A stretch of DNA of 34,679 nt from a virus. The notes beneath the pieces are model-generated. The model was not told where the DNA came from. It ran no database searches and worked only from the letters and a program-made list of their open reading frames with translations. Where the stretch lies: the IMG/VR virus record IMGVR_UViG_3300042905_005203, positions 1-34,679 of that record; one strand, given 5' to 3'. Below, piece after piece: positions 7,490 through 16,031 of this stretch (its first letter is position 1; each line of letters begins with the position of its first letter). The position numbers were made by a program, and so were the translations under genes.

Positions 7490-9424
7490 GTGGTGTCGCT
7501 TACTCCAACCTCACAACTCGGCTACAACTCGCTGGGCAAAGGCGTTCATTCTGACGAGCGCTTTCCGGACCCTTTCTGCGACATAGCCAGCCTGTCTATG
7601 CCGGAAAGTATTCAGACAGCTTTACGCTGGACTGAGTATGTCATGAACGCCAACGGCCCGTACCGGCAAGCCGTTGACCGCGTGGTGTCGTACTTTATTA
7701 CTGATGTCGAAATTTACGATATCGGTGAGAATACCACAGGGCGCGAAGAGAAAGAAAAGTTTCAGGTCTTTCTTGAAGACACTCTCAGCATCAAAAACGT
7801 CCTGCACACGATCGGGCTGGACTACATGTCCTATGGTAATTCGTTTACCAGCCTGCTTGTTCCGTTTCGCCGGTATCTGTCGTGCAAGTCCTGCGGCCTC
7901 GAAATGCCGCTAGACAAAGTTTACAACTCTGAACAGTGCGCGTTTAAGTGGCAAGACTTTCAGTTTCACGCTACCTGCCCGAAGTGCAAGCGAACTGGAG
8001 AGTGGCGCCATATCGACCGGCGATCCGGCGACACCGACAACATGCACGTGAAACGCTGGAGTCCGCACGAGATCGACATTCTTTGGGACCCGTACACCGA
8101 CGACTGCTCCTACGTCTGGAAGATTCCGCAGGACTACCGAGCGCTGATCAAGCAGGGGCACTTGCATCATCTTGAGCGCGCCAGTTGGGAAGTGATTCAG
8201 GCGATCAAAAACGAACAGAACTTGATGTTTGACAAGGGCGTGATTTACCATCTGAAAGAAGACGCCCTCGCCGGTATGCGTAATCGCGGTTGGGGTATCT
8301 CTCGCGTGCTGACGAATTTCCGGCAGGCGTGGTACTATCAGATTCTGCATCGCTATAACGAGGCGATTGCGCTGGATTACGTGATTCCGTTCCGCGTAAT
8401 TACACCGGCGCCGCGCGGTGGCGATGCTCAGTCTTCCGACCCCGTGCACACGATTAATTTGTCTAATTTTACGGCGCGGGTGCAGTCTATGCTTCGCGCC
8501 CGTAGGACAGATCCTGCTCGTTGGAATGTGCTGCCTTTTCCTGTGAACTATCAGGCGCTTGGCGGCGACGCCACGCAGCTAGCGCCCAAAGACTTGCTGG
8601 ATCAGGGGCTTGAAACGCTGCTCAAGTGCATTGGCATGCCGGTTGAGCTTTTCAATGGCACGCTGTCGTTCCAAGCTGCGCCGGCAGCGCTGCGCTTGTT
8701 TGAAGCGAACTGGAGCCATTTACCGCACAACATGAATCGGTTTTTGACTGACCTATCCGGCCACGTCGCCAATGTGATGTCGTGGGAGCCGGTAGGTGCC
8801 AAGCTCGTTCGCGTTACTCACGCGGACGACCTCAACCGTCAGATGGCCAAGCTGCAACTAATGCAGGGCCAGATGATCAGCAAGACTACGGGTCTTAAGA
8901 GCGTCGGCATCGACTATGAGGACGAGACTAAGCGCATGCTCGAAGAAGAGCGCATTTACGCCGACGAGCAAGAGCGCATGCAAAAGGAGATGGAGCAGTC
9001 GCAGCAGATGAAGGATTTGTCGCAGTCTGCAGAAATGATGGGCGGCGTAGGTCAAGCTGGTGCCGGTGCGACAGGCATGCCGCCGCAGCAAGGCGGCGCG
9101 CCTGTACCAGCCGCTGGCGGCGCGCCTATGGGTCCTGGGCAGCCGTCTGCTGTTGATCACTTCTTGATGCAGCGACAGAACTCCGGCAGTATTCCACGTA
9201 CGCCCGAAGATCTGCAGCAGCAGGCGCAACTTATTGCTAACCAGTTGCTCTCTATGCCTGAGACACAGAAAGACTCGGAGCTTATTAAGCTCAAGCGCGG
9301 CGACGCGACGATGCACGCGCTGGTGACAAGTATTATTGACGACATTCGGCAACAAGCTCGTTCTCAGGGCGGCGCTATGGTGATGGCGCAGCAGTACGGA
9401 CAACCCGCGCCAGCCGGTATGTGA
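7490..9424 (+). CDS. Portal protein
   Basis: The portal is the dodecameric ring at the capsid vertex through which DNA is packaged and ejected and to which the tail joins. The 644-aa length and layout fit: an N-terminal helical region with YRQAVDRVVSYF, a core with WGISRVLTNFRQAWYYQILH and DYVIPFRVITPAP, the conserved LGGDATQLAPKDLLDQGLE / GTLSFQAAPAALRLFEANW region, and a helical Gln/Met/Gly-rich C-terminus typical of phage portals. An unusual Cys cluster (CKSC 132-135, Cys150, CPKC 163-166) looks like a zinc ribbon inserted in the N-terminal half. Start: GTG 7490 and GTG 7493 follow GAGG; 7493 has the better spacing. No terminase or protease gene is seen beside it. Confidence 0.8.
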   Translation: MVSLTPTSQLGYNSLGKGVHSDERFPDPFCDIASLSMPESIQTALRWTEYVMNANGPYRQAVDRVVSYFITDVEIYDIGENTTGREEKEKFQVFLEDTLSIKNVLHTIGLDYMSYGNSFTSLLVPFRRYLSCKSCGLEMPLDKVYNSEQCAFKWQDFQFHATCPKCKRTGEWRHIDRRSGDTDNMHVKRWSPHEIDILWDPYTDDCSYVWKIPQDYRALIKQGHLHHLERASWEVIQAIKNEQNLMFDKGVIYHLKEDALAGMRNRGWGISRVLTNFRQAWYYQILHRYNEAIALDYVIPFRVITPAPRGGDAQSSDPVHTINLSNFTARVQSMLRARRTDPARWNVLPFPVNYQALGGDATQLAPKDLLDQGLETLLKCIGMPVELFNGTLSFQAAPAALRLFEANWSHLPHNMNRFLTDLSGHVANVMSWEPVGAKLVRVTHADDLNRQMAKLQLMQGQMISKTTGLKSVGIDYEDETKRMLEEERIYADEQERMQKEMEQSQQMKDLSQSAEMMGGVGQAGAGATGMPPQQGGAPVPAAGGAPMGPGQPSAVDHFLMQRQNSGSIPRTPEDLQQQAQLIANQLLSMPETQKDSELIKLKRGDATMHALVTSIIDDIRQQARSQGGAMVMAQQYGQPAPAGM

Positions 9425-9427
9425 ACA

Positions 9428-10468
9428 ATGAGCATCGGCATCTACACGCACTACGCCCTGTGCGACCAGACTTATTTTGCCGTTCGGCTGGCGGACTTTT
9501 TACGCACCCGCGGGGTAGATGTATCTATCTATGCCGATAACCAGCCGGCAAAGCTAAAGTGCCGCTACGACAACGTTGTTGCGCACAAAACAAAACAAAC
9601 GTTTACTGCGTGGGCTAAGAGCAAAACGTCTATTGTGTGGACGCACATCCCCCGCATCGAGCAGGTTAACTACGCAAAACGCAATAAAGTTTTAACGGTT
9701 TTAGCGCCTATGTGGCAGGAGTTAAATCCGCCGTTTCGCAAAACGGCTAAGCAAGCCGATCATGTTATTGCGATGTCGACCGAATGCCGCGAGTTGTTTT
9801 ATGGTGTGTACAAATTTCGCAACACCACGCTTGTTCCTTTTGATGCCGGGTTGCCCGTAACCAAAAAAGAGGGCAATATAAATCACCGGCACATTAAACT
9901 TTTGTTGCCGTGGTTTGACCGAAACGCTCGTTGCACCCAGAGCGTATTTCTGGATCACTTAGAAAACCTTATCACGCACATGCCGGAAGCGCATTTAACG
10001 GTATGTATTTCTTCTAGCAAATTTTCTCCTGCGGTTGCCAAGTTTTTTCAACGGCTCGGCCAGAAAACTAAACGAGTTAAAGTTTTGCGCGGCGTACCTT
10101 TTTCTAGGCGGCCGGCCATATTCGCCGAACATGATTTAACTGTGTTTCCCGCTGAGTGCGATAACTTTGGCGCCTGCAATTTAATGTCTATTAATTGCGG
10201 AACGCCAGTACTTACTTTTGCTGTATCGCCCCAGACTGATTTCGTATATCCTGACGCAAACGGCGCGCTGGTAAAGACCAAAATCGACTTTGACGAAAAC
10301 GGTGTACCCCATGCCGCGCCGGACTACGACCGATTTGCAAAAGTACTACAGACGCTTATCGCCGAGCCTTGGCACATTGACAACATGAACAAAAAAATCA
10401 ACTATAACCTCAACTCACGCCGCAAATCATTTGAGCTAGGATGGCAATCAATTTTACGGCTTGTTTAA
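9428..10468 (+). CDS. GT-B fold glycosyltransferase (GT4-like), 346 aa
   Basis: The Rossmann-like N-terminus (SIGIYTHYALCDQTYFAVRL) and the C-terminal donor-binding part (HDLTVFPAECDNFGACNLMS, then INCGTPVLTF) match GT4-type glycosyltransferases, which transfer a sugar from a nucleotide sugar. The usual E-x7-E pair appears as Glu243 with Asn251 in the second position, so the donor site is atypical. It follows the portal gene by three bases, with no clear SD, implying coupled expression with virion genes. Targets could be virion proteins or host glycans; the sequence does not say. Confidence is high for the fold, low for substrate. Confidence 0.7.
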   Translation: MSIGIYTHYALCDQTYFAVRLADFLRTRGVDVSIYADNQPAKLKCRYDNVVAHKTKQTFTAWAKSKTSIVWTHIPRIEQVNYAKRNKVLTVLAPMWQELNPPFRKTAKQADHVIAMSTECRELFYGVYKFRNTTLVPFDAGLPVTKKEGNINHRHIKLLLPWFDRNARCTQSVFLDHLENLITHMPEAHLTVCISSSKFSPAVAKFFQRLGQKTKRVKVLRGVPFSRRPAIFAEHDLTVFPAECDNFGACNLMSINCGTPVLTFAVSPQTDFVYPDANGALVKTKIDFDENGVPHAAPDYDRFAKVLQTLIAEPWHIDNMNKKINYNLNSRRKSFELGWQSILRLV

Positions 10469-10492
10469 AAGTTGGGGTGCACGGAGGCACCC

Positions 10493-11257
10493 ATGAAAAA
10501 GACGGACGAGTTATCGCTGGAAAAAACAATTCAATTTGCTGCGCAGTGCTACGCCTCAAAAACGACTTTATCGGGCGAAGGTTTGGTTGCGCACTCCAAA
10601 CAAGTGGCCCGGCACGCCGAAAAAATAGCCGCAGAGTTGTATCAGGACATGCGCGCCGACTATATGCCGGACGATACAAAAGACAGCATCACAGCAATTG
10701 TGCACTGTGGCCTACTGCACGACGTATTAAATGTTAGCGCTTGCGCATTCGAGAGCGTGGCCGAAGTTGCAAATGTACAAATCGCCGCCATGGTAGCCGC
10801 TATTAGTCGTGATTTTCGGCTTGTTGAAACGAAGCGCGACATGGAGTTTCGCGGGCGGCTAAGCCAAAGTCCTGTTGGCGCGCAAATTGTCGCGGTTGCT
10901 GACATCATTTGTACCGCCAAAGATTTATCCTCCTTGGTCGATTCCTCTGGTTTAACCTTTGCGCCGCGTATCAAAAAAACACTTGCGCAGCTAGACGGAG
11001 ATCTATTAGCCGTCCACGCCGCAAACAAATACTATATTTTGCGGCTATATGCGCACGCTGCCCGGAACCTTTTGATCGAGGTCAGTCAGAAGCTGAAAAC
11101 GCACAAGCAGCAAGCCCGACTCGAAAAATTAGCGTTGCAAAATACCAAAACGTTGAGAGAATCTATTGCCGCTTCTAAAAAGTCGCGTAAGCAAAAGACG
11201 CCAAAAACTGAGGTGCGTTATGCAAGTAAACGAAATGTTCAAAAAGATTCTGAGTGA
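10493..11257 (+). CDS. HD-domain phosphohydrolase (SpoT/MESH1-like HD)
   Basis: ATG 10493 has GGAGG upstream and is preferred to a TTG at 10472. The metal-binding HD signature is complete: His34 (EGLVAHSKQVARHAEKIA), His76-Asp77 in HCGLLHDVL, and Asp137 in AQIVAVADIIC. The pattern is closest to the RelA/SpoT and MESH1 type of HD domain, whose members hydrolyse (p)ppGpp or related nucleotides. No synthetase domain is present. The C-terminal ~60 residues are Lys-rich and extended (KKSRKQKTPKTE), perhaps nucleic-acid binding or disordered. It overlaps the next gene by 38 bases and lies near thymidylate kinase, fitting nucleotide metabolism. The precise substrate is inference; a nucleotidase or generic HD role is equally possible. 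Confidence 0.65.
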   Translation: MKKTDELSLEKTIQFAAQCYASKTTLSGEGLVAHSKQVARHAEKIAAELYQDMRADYMPDDTKDSITAIVHCGLLHDVLNVSACAFESVAEVANVQIAAMVAAISRDFRLVETKRDMEFRGRLSQSPVGAQIVAVADIICTAKDLSSLVDSSGLTFAPRIKKTLAQLDGDLLAVHAANKYYILRLYAHAARNLLIEVSQKLKTHKQQARLEKLALQNTKTLRESIAASKKSRKQKTPKTEVRYASKRNVQKDSE

Positions 11258-11546
11258 CTTCCAAGCAGCCGACCCGCACGACTCGCGTGACGGCGGTATC
11301 TTGCGCGCCTTCTGCGAATATGCTACGAAATGGCTCAATGATTCCGGGTTGATTGGGGTCGGGCACACAACCAATGGCATGTCTCTTCGCTTTGCGGACG
11401 GGAGCGAATATCTACTGACAGTCGCGCCGCCTACTGAAGTGCCCGTCGCAAGCATGCCTGCTTTTTCTATCACTGGCAACAATGGCGGTAGCGTGCGATC
11501 TTCGGGTGCGGTTCAAGACGCGTCTGTGCGAATTATGGGCAACTAG
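11220..11546 (+). CDS. Small unknown protein, 108 aa
   Basis: Not recognised. ATG 11220 follows GAGG at a good distance and overlaps the 3' end of the HD gene by 38 bases; the open frame extends further upstream but without a better start. The N-terminal ~50 residues are amphipathic and helical (NEMFKKILSDFQAADPH). The middle is beta-like (GMSLRFADGSEYLLTVAPP), and the C-terminal ~30 residues are Gly/Ser-rich and probably disordered. No motif points to a function. Its immediate downstream neighbour is thymidylate kinase, fifteen bases away. Confidence 0.5.
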   Translation: MQVNEMFKKILSDFQAADPHDSRDGGILRAFCEYATKWLNDSGLIGVGHTTNGMSLRFADGSEYLLTVAPPTEVPVASMPAFSITGNNGGSVRSSGAVQDASVRIMGN

Positions 11547-11561
11547 TAATTGGAGGGCTCT

Positions 11562-12245
11562 GTGTTTATCTGCTTTGAGGGTATTGATGGGGCCGGCAAA
11601 ACCACGCAGGCTCGTATGCTCTTTCAGGCGCTTAAAGATGCCGAGGTAAAAACAGAACTGGTAGCCGACCCCGGAACTACAAAAATAGGCACCGCTATTC
11701 GCCAGATTCTGCTCGACAACGACGGGCCGATTACGCCGTTTGCGCAAATGCTTCTTTTCTCTGCCGCCCGTGCTGAACTCGCGTCTTACATGGAACCGAA
11801 GTTGCATAATCACGTCATTATTTGCGACCGCTGGCTGCTATCGACGCTTGTGTATCAGGGCACGCTGAACGACATTGAGCCGACCCTGATTGTCGATATT
11901 TTTGACTGGACGACCGGCATAAACCCGGATATCTGCTTTCTGTTAGATATTTCGCCGACAGACGCCAAAAAGCGCATGGGCAAGCCTCGGGACCGGTATG
12001 AGCGCCGGTGCATGGCCGACCGCAAGAAAATGCGCGACGCTTATCTTACATACGCAGGCGACGACTTCGCTCAAGTTACGCACGTTATCGACGCAACTTC
12101 GGCGCCGAACACAACACACCGGCAGATAATGAAAATTGTGTCTGCCGCGTTGAAGGGGTCTAAAACCTGTATGCCAAAGAGAAGGGATTCTAAAAATGGC
12201 AGTAATGGTCGCGCCGGAGATCGCCGCTCAAAACCTAGAGCGTGA
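11562..12245 (+). CDS. tmk: Thymidylate kinase (dTMP kinase)
   Basis: Phosphorylates dTMP to dTDP with ATP. The frame opens at a TTG (11550), but GTG 11562 follows GGAGG by five bases and is the likely start. The P-loop is FEGIDGAGKTTQ (Gly7 to Thr15). The substrate-binding DR motif is ICDRWLLSTLVYQG with Asp89-Arg90, where bacterial enzymes have DRYxxSSxAYQG. KKRMGKPRDRYE supplies the basic lid-type segment. Length from GTG is 227 aa, close to the family norm (~205-215) with a basic C-terminal extension that overlaps the next gene by 50 bases. Together with the thymidine kinase near 29 kb it gives a salvage route to dTTP. Confidence 0.87.
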   Translation: MFICFEGIDGAGKTTQARMLFQALKDAEVKTELVADPGTTKIGTAIRQILLDNDGPITPFAQMLLFSAARAELASYMEPKLHNHVIICDRWLLSTLVYQGTLNDIEPTLIVDIFDWTTGINPDICFLLDISPTDAKKRMGKPRDRYERRCMADRKKMRDAYLTYAGDDFAQVTHVIDATSAPNTTHRQIMKIVSAALKGSKTCMPKRRDSKNGSNGRAGDRRSKPRA

Positions 12246-12702
12246 ATCCGAGATTTTTGTATCTAAATCCGAGGCGCGCCGAATTGAGCGGCAGCTACTC
12301 GTAAGTCCCCCGCACCGCACTGTAAATCAGTCGTTGCGCAAGATTTGTTTTATGCTGCATGCTTTAGCTCAGAAGCATGTGTCAAAAACAGCCGGGGCGT
12401 TCGAGGATTATTCAACTTTTGTGCACTGCACAAAATTGTTGCAAGATATGGGCCTAAAGCCCGAAATTTCCTCGCAAATGGACGCGGCGGTTTCCAGCGT
12501 CGGCACAGATGTCATTAAAAGCTCTTTTGAATATCGCCAGCTACGTAATAAAATGATTGCTGGTTTAGCCGTCATTGCTGATTTAACAGAACGTCCAGCG
12601 GCGGCCGGATCGCAGGAATACCAGAGAGGTGTGCGAGAGGGTTATCGCCGCGCAAGCGATATCGCTGCCACGTTTCTTGAAGACATCGACGGCGAGGTTT
12701 AA
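12196..12702 (+). CDS. Unknown helical phage protein, 168 aa
   Basis: Not recognised. ATG 12196 has AAGGGA upstream and overlaps the end of the thymidylate kinase gene by 50 bases. The protein looks almost all-helical and soluble, with segments such as TVNQSLRKICFMLHALAQKH and KSSFEYRQLRNKMIAGLAVI. It contains no metal-binding or nucleotide-binding motif. Its placement just after nucleotide-metabolism genes is the only contextual clue. It is followed two bases later by the next small gene. Confidence 0.5.
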   Translation: MAVMVAPEIAAQNLERESEIFVSKSEARRIERQLLVSPPHRTVNQSLRKICFMLHALAQKHVSKTAGAFEDYSTFVHCTKLLQDMGLKPEISSQMDAAVSSVGTDVIKSSFEYRQLRNKMIAGLAVIADLTERPAAAGSQEYQRGVREGYRRASDIAATFLEDIDGEV

Positions 12703-12704
12703 AT

Positions 12705-12968
12705 ATGGAACCGAAAAGCGTAGTCGATCAGCTTGGGGACTTAAATCCAGAAGCGTATTTTTTCGACAATATGGCGTCGGCGCTTGTGGGGTTGGGCTAT
12801 ATCGGTCATCGGGACCCGGTAGCCGTGTATAGCCGCGCCAAAATCTACGAAAAACTGGCTGCCGATGGTTTGTCAGCAGAAGACGTAGAAGAGTATTTCT
12901 CCAGCAAATTTGTCGGTCTTTGGGCCGGCGAGCACACACCTGTTATCCTTGATGACTTAACGGAGTAA
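12705..12968 (+). CDS. Small unknown acidic protein, 87 aa
   Basis: Not recognised. ATG 12705 lies two bases after the preceding stop, without an obvious SD. The product is acidic and helical, with LNPEAYFFDNMASALVGLGY and KLAADGLSAEDVEEYFSSKF, the latter reading like a helix-turn pattern of an all-alpha small domain. No membrane segment or cysteine is present. It is part of a run of three small proteins between thymidylate kinase and the first tail-fibre gene. Confidence 0.5.
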   Translation: MEPKSVVDQLGDLNPEAYFFDNMASALVGLGYIGHRDPVAVYSRAKIYEKLAADGLSAEDVEEYFSSKFVGLWAGEHTPVILDDLTE

Positions 12969-12976
12969 TAAATTCA

Positions 12977-13291
12977 GTGGCTACGCTTGTAGAAAACACG
13001 CCCAATCACATTCAGTTTGTAAACGCTGTTTCTGGTTTAAAAGATGCGCCTACATTGTCCGTACAATCAGGTGACTGGGAGGCTGGTGATTACGTTGAAA
13101 GCGGCGTGGTTTTCGACACGCTCGGCGAGCAGGCGCCAATATTGACCGCGGCTGACGCGCGTAAATTGGCCAAATGGCTAACTCGCGCGGCTGATGCGCT
13201 AGAGGGCGTAAAAAATTCAGACAAGAAAAACAAAACGCGCCATCGTTACGAAGAAGACGATGACGACGATATAAACGATTACAAACGGTGA
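12977..13291 (+). CDS. Small unknown protein with acidic/basic tail, 104 aa
   Basis: Not recognised. It starts at GTG 12977 (GTG GCT ACG), eight bases after the preceding stop, with a weak SD. The first ~75 residues look folded: a beta-rich half (LSVQSGDWEAGDYVESGVVF) and a helix (DARKLAKWLTRAADALEG). The final ~25 residues are strongly charged, a Lys run followed by an Asp/Glu run (HRYEEDDDDDINDYKR), and probably disordered. It lies immediately before the first collagen-like fibre gene; a link to tail assembly is possible but not shown. Confidence 0.5.
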   Translation: MATLVENTPNHIQFVNAVSGLKDAPTLSVQSGDWEAGDYVESGVVFDTLGEQAPILTAADARKLAKWLTRAADALEGVKNSDKKNKTRHRYEEDDDDDINDYKR

Positions 13292-13298
13292 CTAAGAT

Positions 13299-15992
13299 AT
13301 GGCCAACAAGAAAATCTCTGAGCTTCCGCTTAAGTCAACCCCCGGCGCAAATGACATCCTTCCGCTTGTCGATACGGCTACGCAGCCGTTTCAAACTAAA
13401 CGCACCACGCTCGGCGCGATAGCAGCCGCTATAGGCGGCGGGGGTGGCGGTTCAGGCGCCACAGGCCCGCAAGGCGCTACAGGCCCTCAAGGCGCCACTG
13501 GACCACAGGGCGCTACAGGCCCAAGCGGCGCAGGCGCTACAGGCCCTCAAGGTGTAGCAGGCGCTACTGGCCCGCAAGGCCCGGCCGGCGTTGAGGGGCC
13601 GCAACAAGTATTTACTTACGCGACTGCGGAGTCTTTTCCGCTTACCGGCAACACAGAAACTTTCTATATCGACGCGGCGGAAAGTCGTATCTACGTTTGG
13701 CGCGACACCGCGTATGTAGAAGTTATTGGACAGGCCGGACCACCGGGCGCCGATGGTGTTGGCTTAATAGTCGCCGGCGACGGCGACGGTAGTCTCGTGG
13801 GTCTTGGCGCCGAAAATACCAACAGCGCCACATCAGACTACAGCGTTGTTGTAGGCGGCAAGGATAACACCGCTGACGGCGAATATTCCAGTATTCTCGG
13901 CGGCCGCAACAATGATATCAACGAGCAAACCAACGCGCACATTGTTGGTTCGGATATCGTCGCATATGGGCAAGACGCCACTTTTGTAAATAACTTGGTG
14001 GTCGCGGGTATCCCTGACCCCGAGAACGAAGGCGAGTTTATTAATGGCGGGATCGCGCTCCGCAACTTTTCGGGTATTGGCGTCGGCGCGTTTGACAACA
14101 TGACTAGCGGCCAGAACGGCATTTCGCTCATCTGCACCGCCGGTTACGAGTTGAACTGGCAGGGCGGTAGGCTGCGCAAAGTAAACCTTGGCGACACAGA
14201 CGGCCTGCCGCAGCCGATCTATGTTGATTCGCCGCTGTGGTTTCCGGGCGAAGGCGAAAGCAACATGGAGATCAGTTCCGCGGGGCTGCTGTTCCCCGAC
14301 GGCACGACGCAAAATACCGCAGCGATTACTTCCGTAGACGGCGGATATGTTGCAACTTACTACTTTTCTACCGGTAATTTAAGCACGCTTGCCAACTGGA
14401 CAGACGATTACGATCAAGCCGCTACCACACTCCCGACCGCAGACGACTTTGTTGTTATTTCTGGCGCGGCATCTGCTGGTTCCGTAACCGCGCTTACTGG
14501 TGTAATTTTGTCTGGCACATTTGCCGGCACTATTACGGCTGATAATGTTTACGTTAAAAATGATGTCGTTGTCACTGGAACCATAAATTGTTCTGAACTT
14601 GCTATTTTTTCCGACACGGCGACCAATCAAGGAAACACAGTTAATGGCGATGCAAAGTTTATGTATCTGACCGCGGCCGATAGCGAACAGTACGGCAACG
14701 GCTATGTGGTAGATGAAACGGGTTACGCCAACGGTAACGTAACGGGCGACACGCTAGACTCAGCCGGCGAAGAAATTTTAACTTGGGTATTTGACGGTAC
14801 AAATTTGCTGGGCACTGTCAAAGGCAATGCAATTTTTATTAACACCGCCTACAAGACAGGCGACGTAATTGGCAACGCGACATTCTTGGGCAGTTCGCGT
14901 GATGACGGCGGCACGATATCCGGCACAGCCACGTACAGTAGTGATGTCACTGGTTGGATTGATGATGCCTATTGGTACATTAATGGTCGCCGCACGGGAT
15001 TAAACGCGTCCGGCACTGGTTATTGGAATGAGTCTTACTGGGTCGCCAGCGTTGAAACCGATTTGCCAGAATCAGGCACCGGCTTTTGGAGCGGCGCTTA
15101 CTACATCGCCGGCGCACTTACTGACCTTGATTCAGACGGCAACGGCTGCTGGGAAGGCGACCTTTATGACAACGGTGTAGAAGTCGACCTCACGGCTTAT
15201 ACCGGCTACAACCCCTGTAATTTTATTTACTACATCGCCGGAGTAGTCACTGACCTTGATCCAGACGGCAACGGCTGTTGGAACAACGTGGCTTACACTG
15301 CTGGCGTTGCAGATTTTGATCTGACAACCTACACCGGCTACAACTCCTGTGACGACATTTACTACATCGCCGGAGTAGGCACTTACCTTGATTCAGGCGG
15401 CAACGGCTGTTGGAACGCCGTGGCTTACACTGCTGGCGTTGCAGATTTTGATCTGACAACCTACACCGGCTACAACTCCTGTGACAACATTTACTACATC
15501 GCAGGCGTAGGCACTGGCCTTGATCCAGACGGCAACGGCTGTATAGATAACAAATATTACGTCAACGGCGCAGTTTCGTTTGACCCCGCCACTGACACCG
15601 GCTACAACTCCTGTGATTCTACTTACTACGTCGCCGGCGCGGCCACAACTCTTGATCAAGACGGCAACGGCTGCTGGAGCAACATAGAGTACACTGCCGG
15701 CGTTGCAGATTTTGACCCCGCGACTTACACCGGCTACAACTCCTGTGACAACATTTACTACATCGCAGGCGTAGGCACTGACCTTGATTCAGACGGCAAT
15801 GGCTGCTGGAACAATGTGGCTTACACTGCCGGCGTTGCAGATTTTGATCTGACAACCTACACCGGCTACAACTCCTGTGATTCTACTTACTACGTCGCCG
15901 GCTCGGCCACAACTCTTGATCAAGACGGCAACGGCTGCTGGAACGACGAACTATATGTTAGCGGCGCGACAGACGGTGATCCATGCCCGTAA
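13299..15992 (+). CDS. Modular tail fibre protein with collagen-like rod and 44-aa Cys repeats, 897 aa
   Basis: A probable receptor-binding fibre. Residues 1-45 (KKISELPLKSTPGANDILPL) form a head shared with the fibre at 19984. A short Gly-X-Y collagen-like rod (ATGPQG units) spans roughly 13455-13600. Next is a region with YadA-head-like repeats (VVVGGKDNTADGEYSSILGG, then QDATFVNNLVV), then a domain beginning YYFSTGNLSTLANW that recurs at the end of the protease at 18901. The C-terminal third is about seven copies of a 44-aa repeat with an LDxDGNGCW core and GYNSC. Each full unit holds two Cys and an Asp-rich loop that could bind calcium. The start has a weak SD. Fibre identity is confident; the receptor is unknown. 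Confidence 0.75.
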   Translation: MANKKISELPLKSTPGANDILPLVDTATQPFQTKRTTLGAIAAAIGGGGGGSGATGPQGATGPQGATGPQGATGPSGAGATGPQGVAGATGPQGPAGVEGPQQVFTYATAESFPLTGNTETFYIDAAESRIYVWRDTAYVEVIGQAGPPGADGVGLIVAGDGDGSLVGLGAENTNSATSDYSVVVGGKDNTADGEYSSILGGRNNDINEQTNAHIVGSDIVAYGQDATFVNNLVVAGIPDPENEGEFINGGIALRNFSGIGVGAFDNMTSGQNGISLICTAGYELNWQGGRLRKVNLGDTDGLPQPIYVDSPLWFPGEGESNMEISSAGLLFPDGTTQNTAAITSVDGGYVATYYFSTGNLSTLANWTDDYDQAATTLPTADDFVVISGAASAGSVTALTGVILSGTFAGTITADNVYVKNDVVVTGTINCSELAIFSDTATNQGNTVNGDAKFMYLTAADSEQYGNGYVVDETGYANGNVTGDTLDSAGEEILTWVFDGTNLLGTVKGNAIFINTAYKTGDVIGNATFLGSSRDDGGTISGTATYSSDVTGWIDDAYWYINGRRTGLNASGTGYWNESYWVASVETDLPESGTGFWSGAYYIAGALTDLDSDGNGCWEGDLYDNGVEVDLTAYTGYNPCNFIYYIAGVVTDLDPDGNGCWNNVAYTAGVADFDLTTYTGYNSCDDIYYIAGVGTYLDSGGNGCWNAVAYTAGVADFDLTTYTGYNSCDNIYYIAGVGTGLDPDGNGCIDNKYYVNGAVSFDPATDTGYNSCDSTYYVAGAATTLDQDGNGCWSNIEYTAGVADFDPATYTGYNSCDNIYYIAGVGTDLDSDGNGCWNNVAYTAGVADFDLTTYTGYNSCDSTYYVAGSATTLDQDGNGCWNDELYVSGATDGDPCP
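15100..15989 (+). repeat. Tandem 132-nt coding repeat (44 aa), about seven copies
   Basis: The 3' third of the first fibre gene is built of units of 132 bases; for example, GTGGCTTACACTG occurs at 15288 and again at 15420. Each unit encodes YYIAGVGTxLDxDGNGCW followed by YTAGVADFDLTTYTGYNSC. Some copies are nearly identical in DNA while others differ, which points to recent duplication or gene conversion between units. The repeats are in frame throughout and are protein structure, not a CRISPR array. Confidence 0.85.
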
Positions 15993-16031
15993 AATTACAG
16001 CGTACTTGTGTATATACGAAGAGAACAACAT

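Noticed and set aside
15100-15989. CRISPR-like array of regular repeats
   Set aside because: The period is 132 bases, the repeats are in frame across unit boundaries and encode a 44-aa protein repeat, with no unique spacers.
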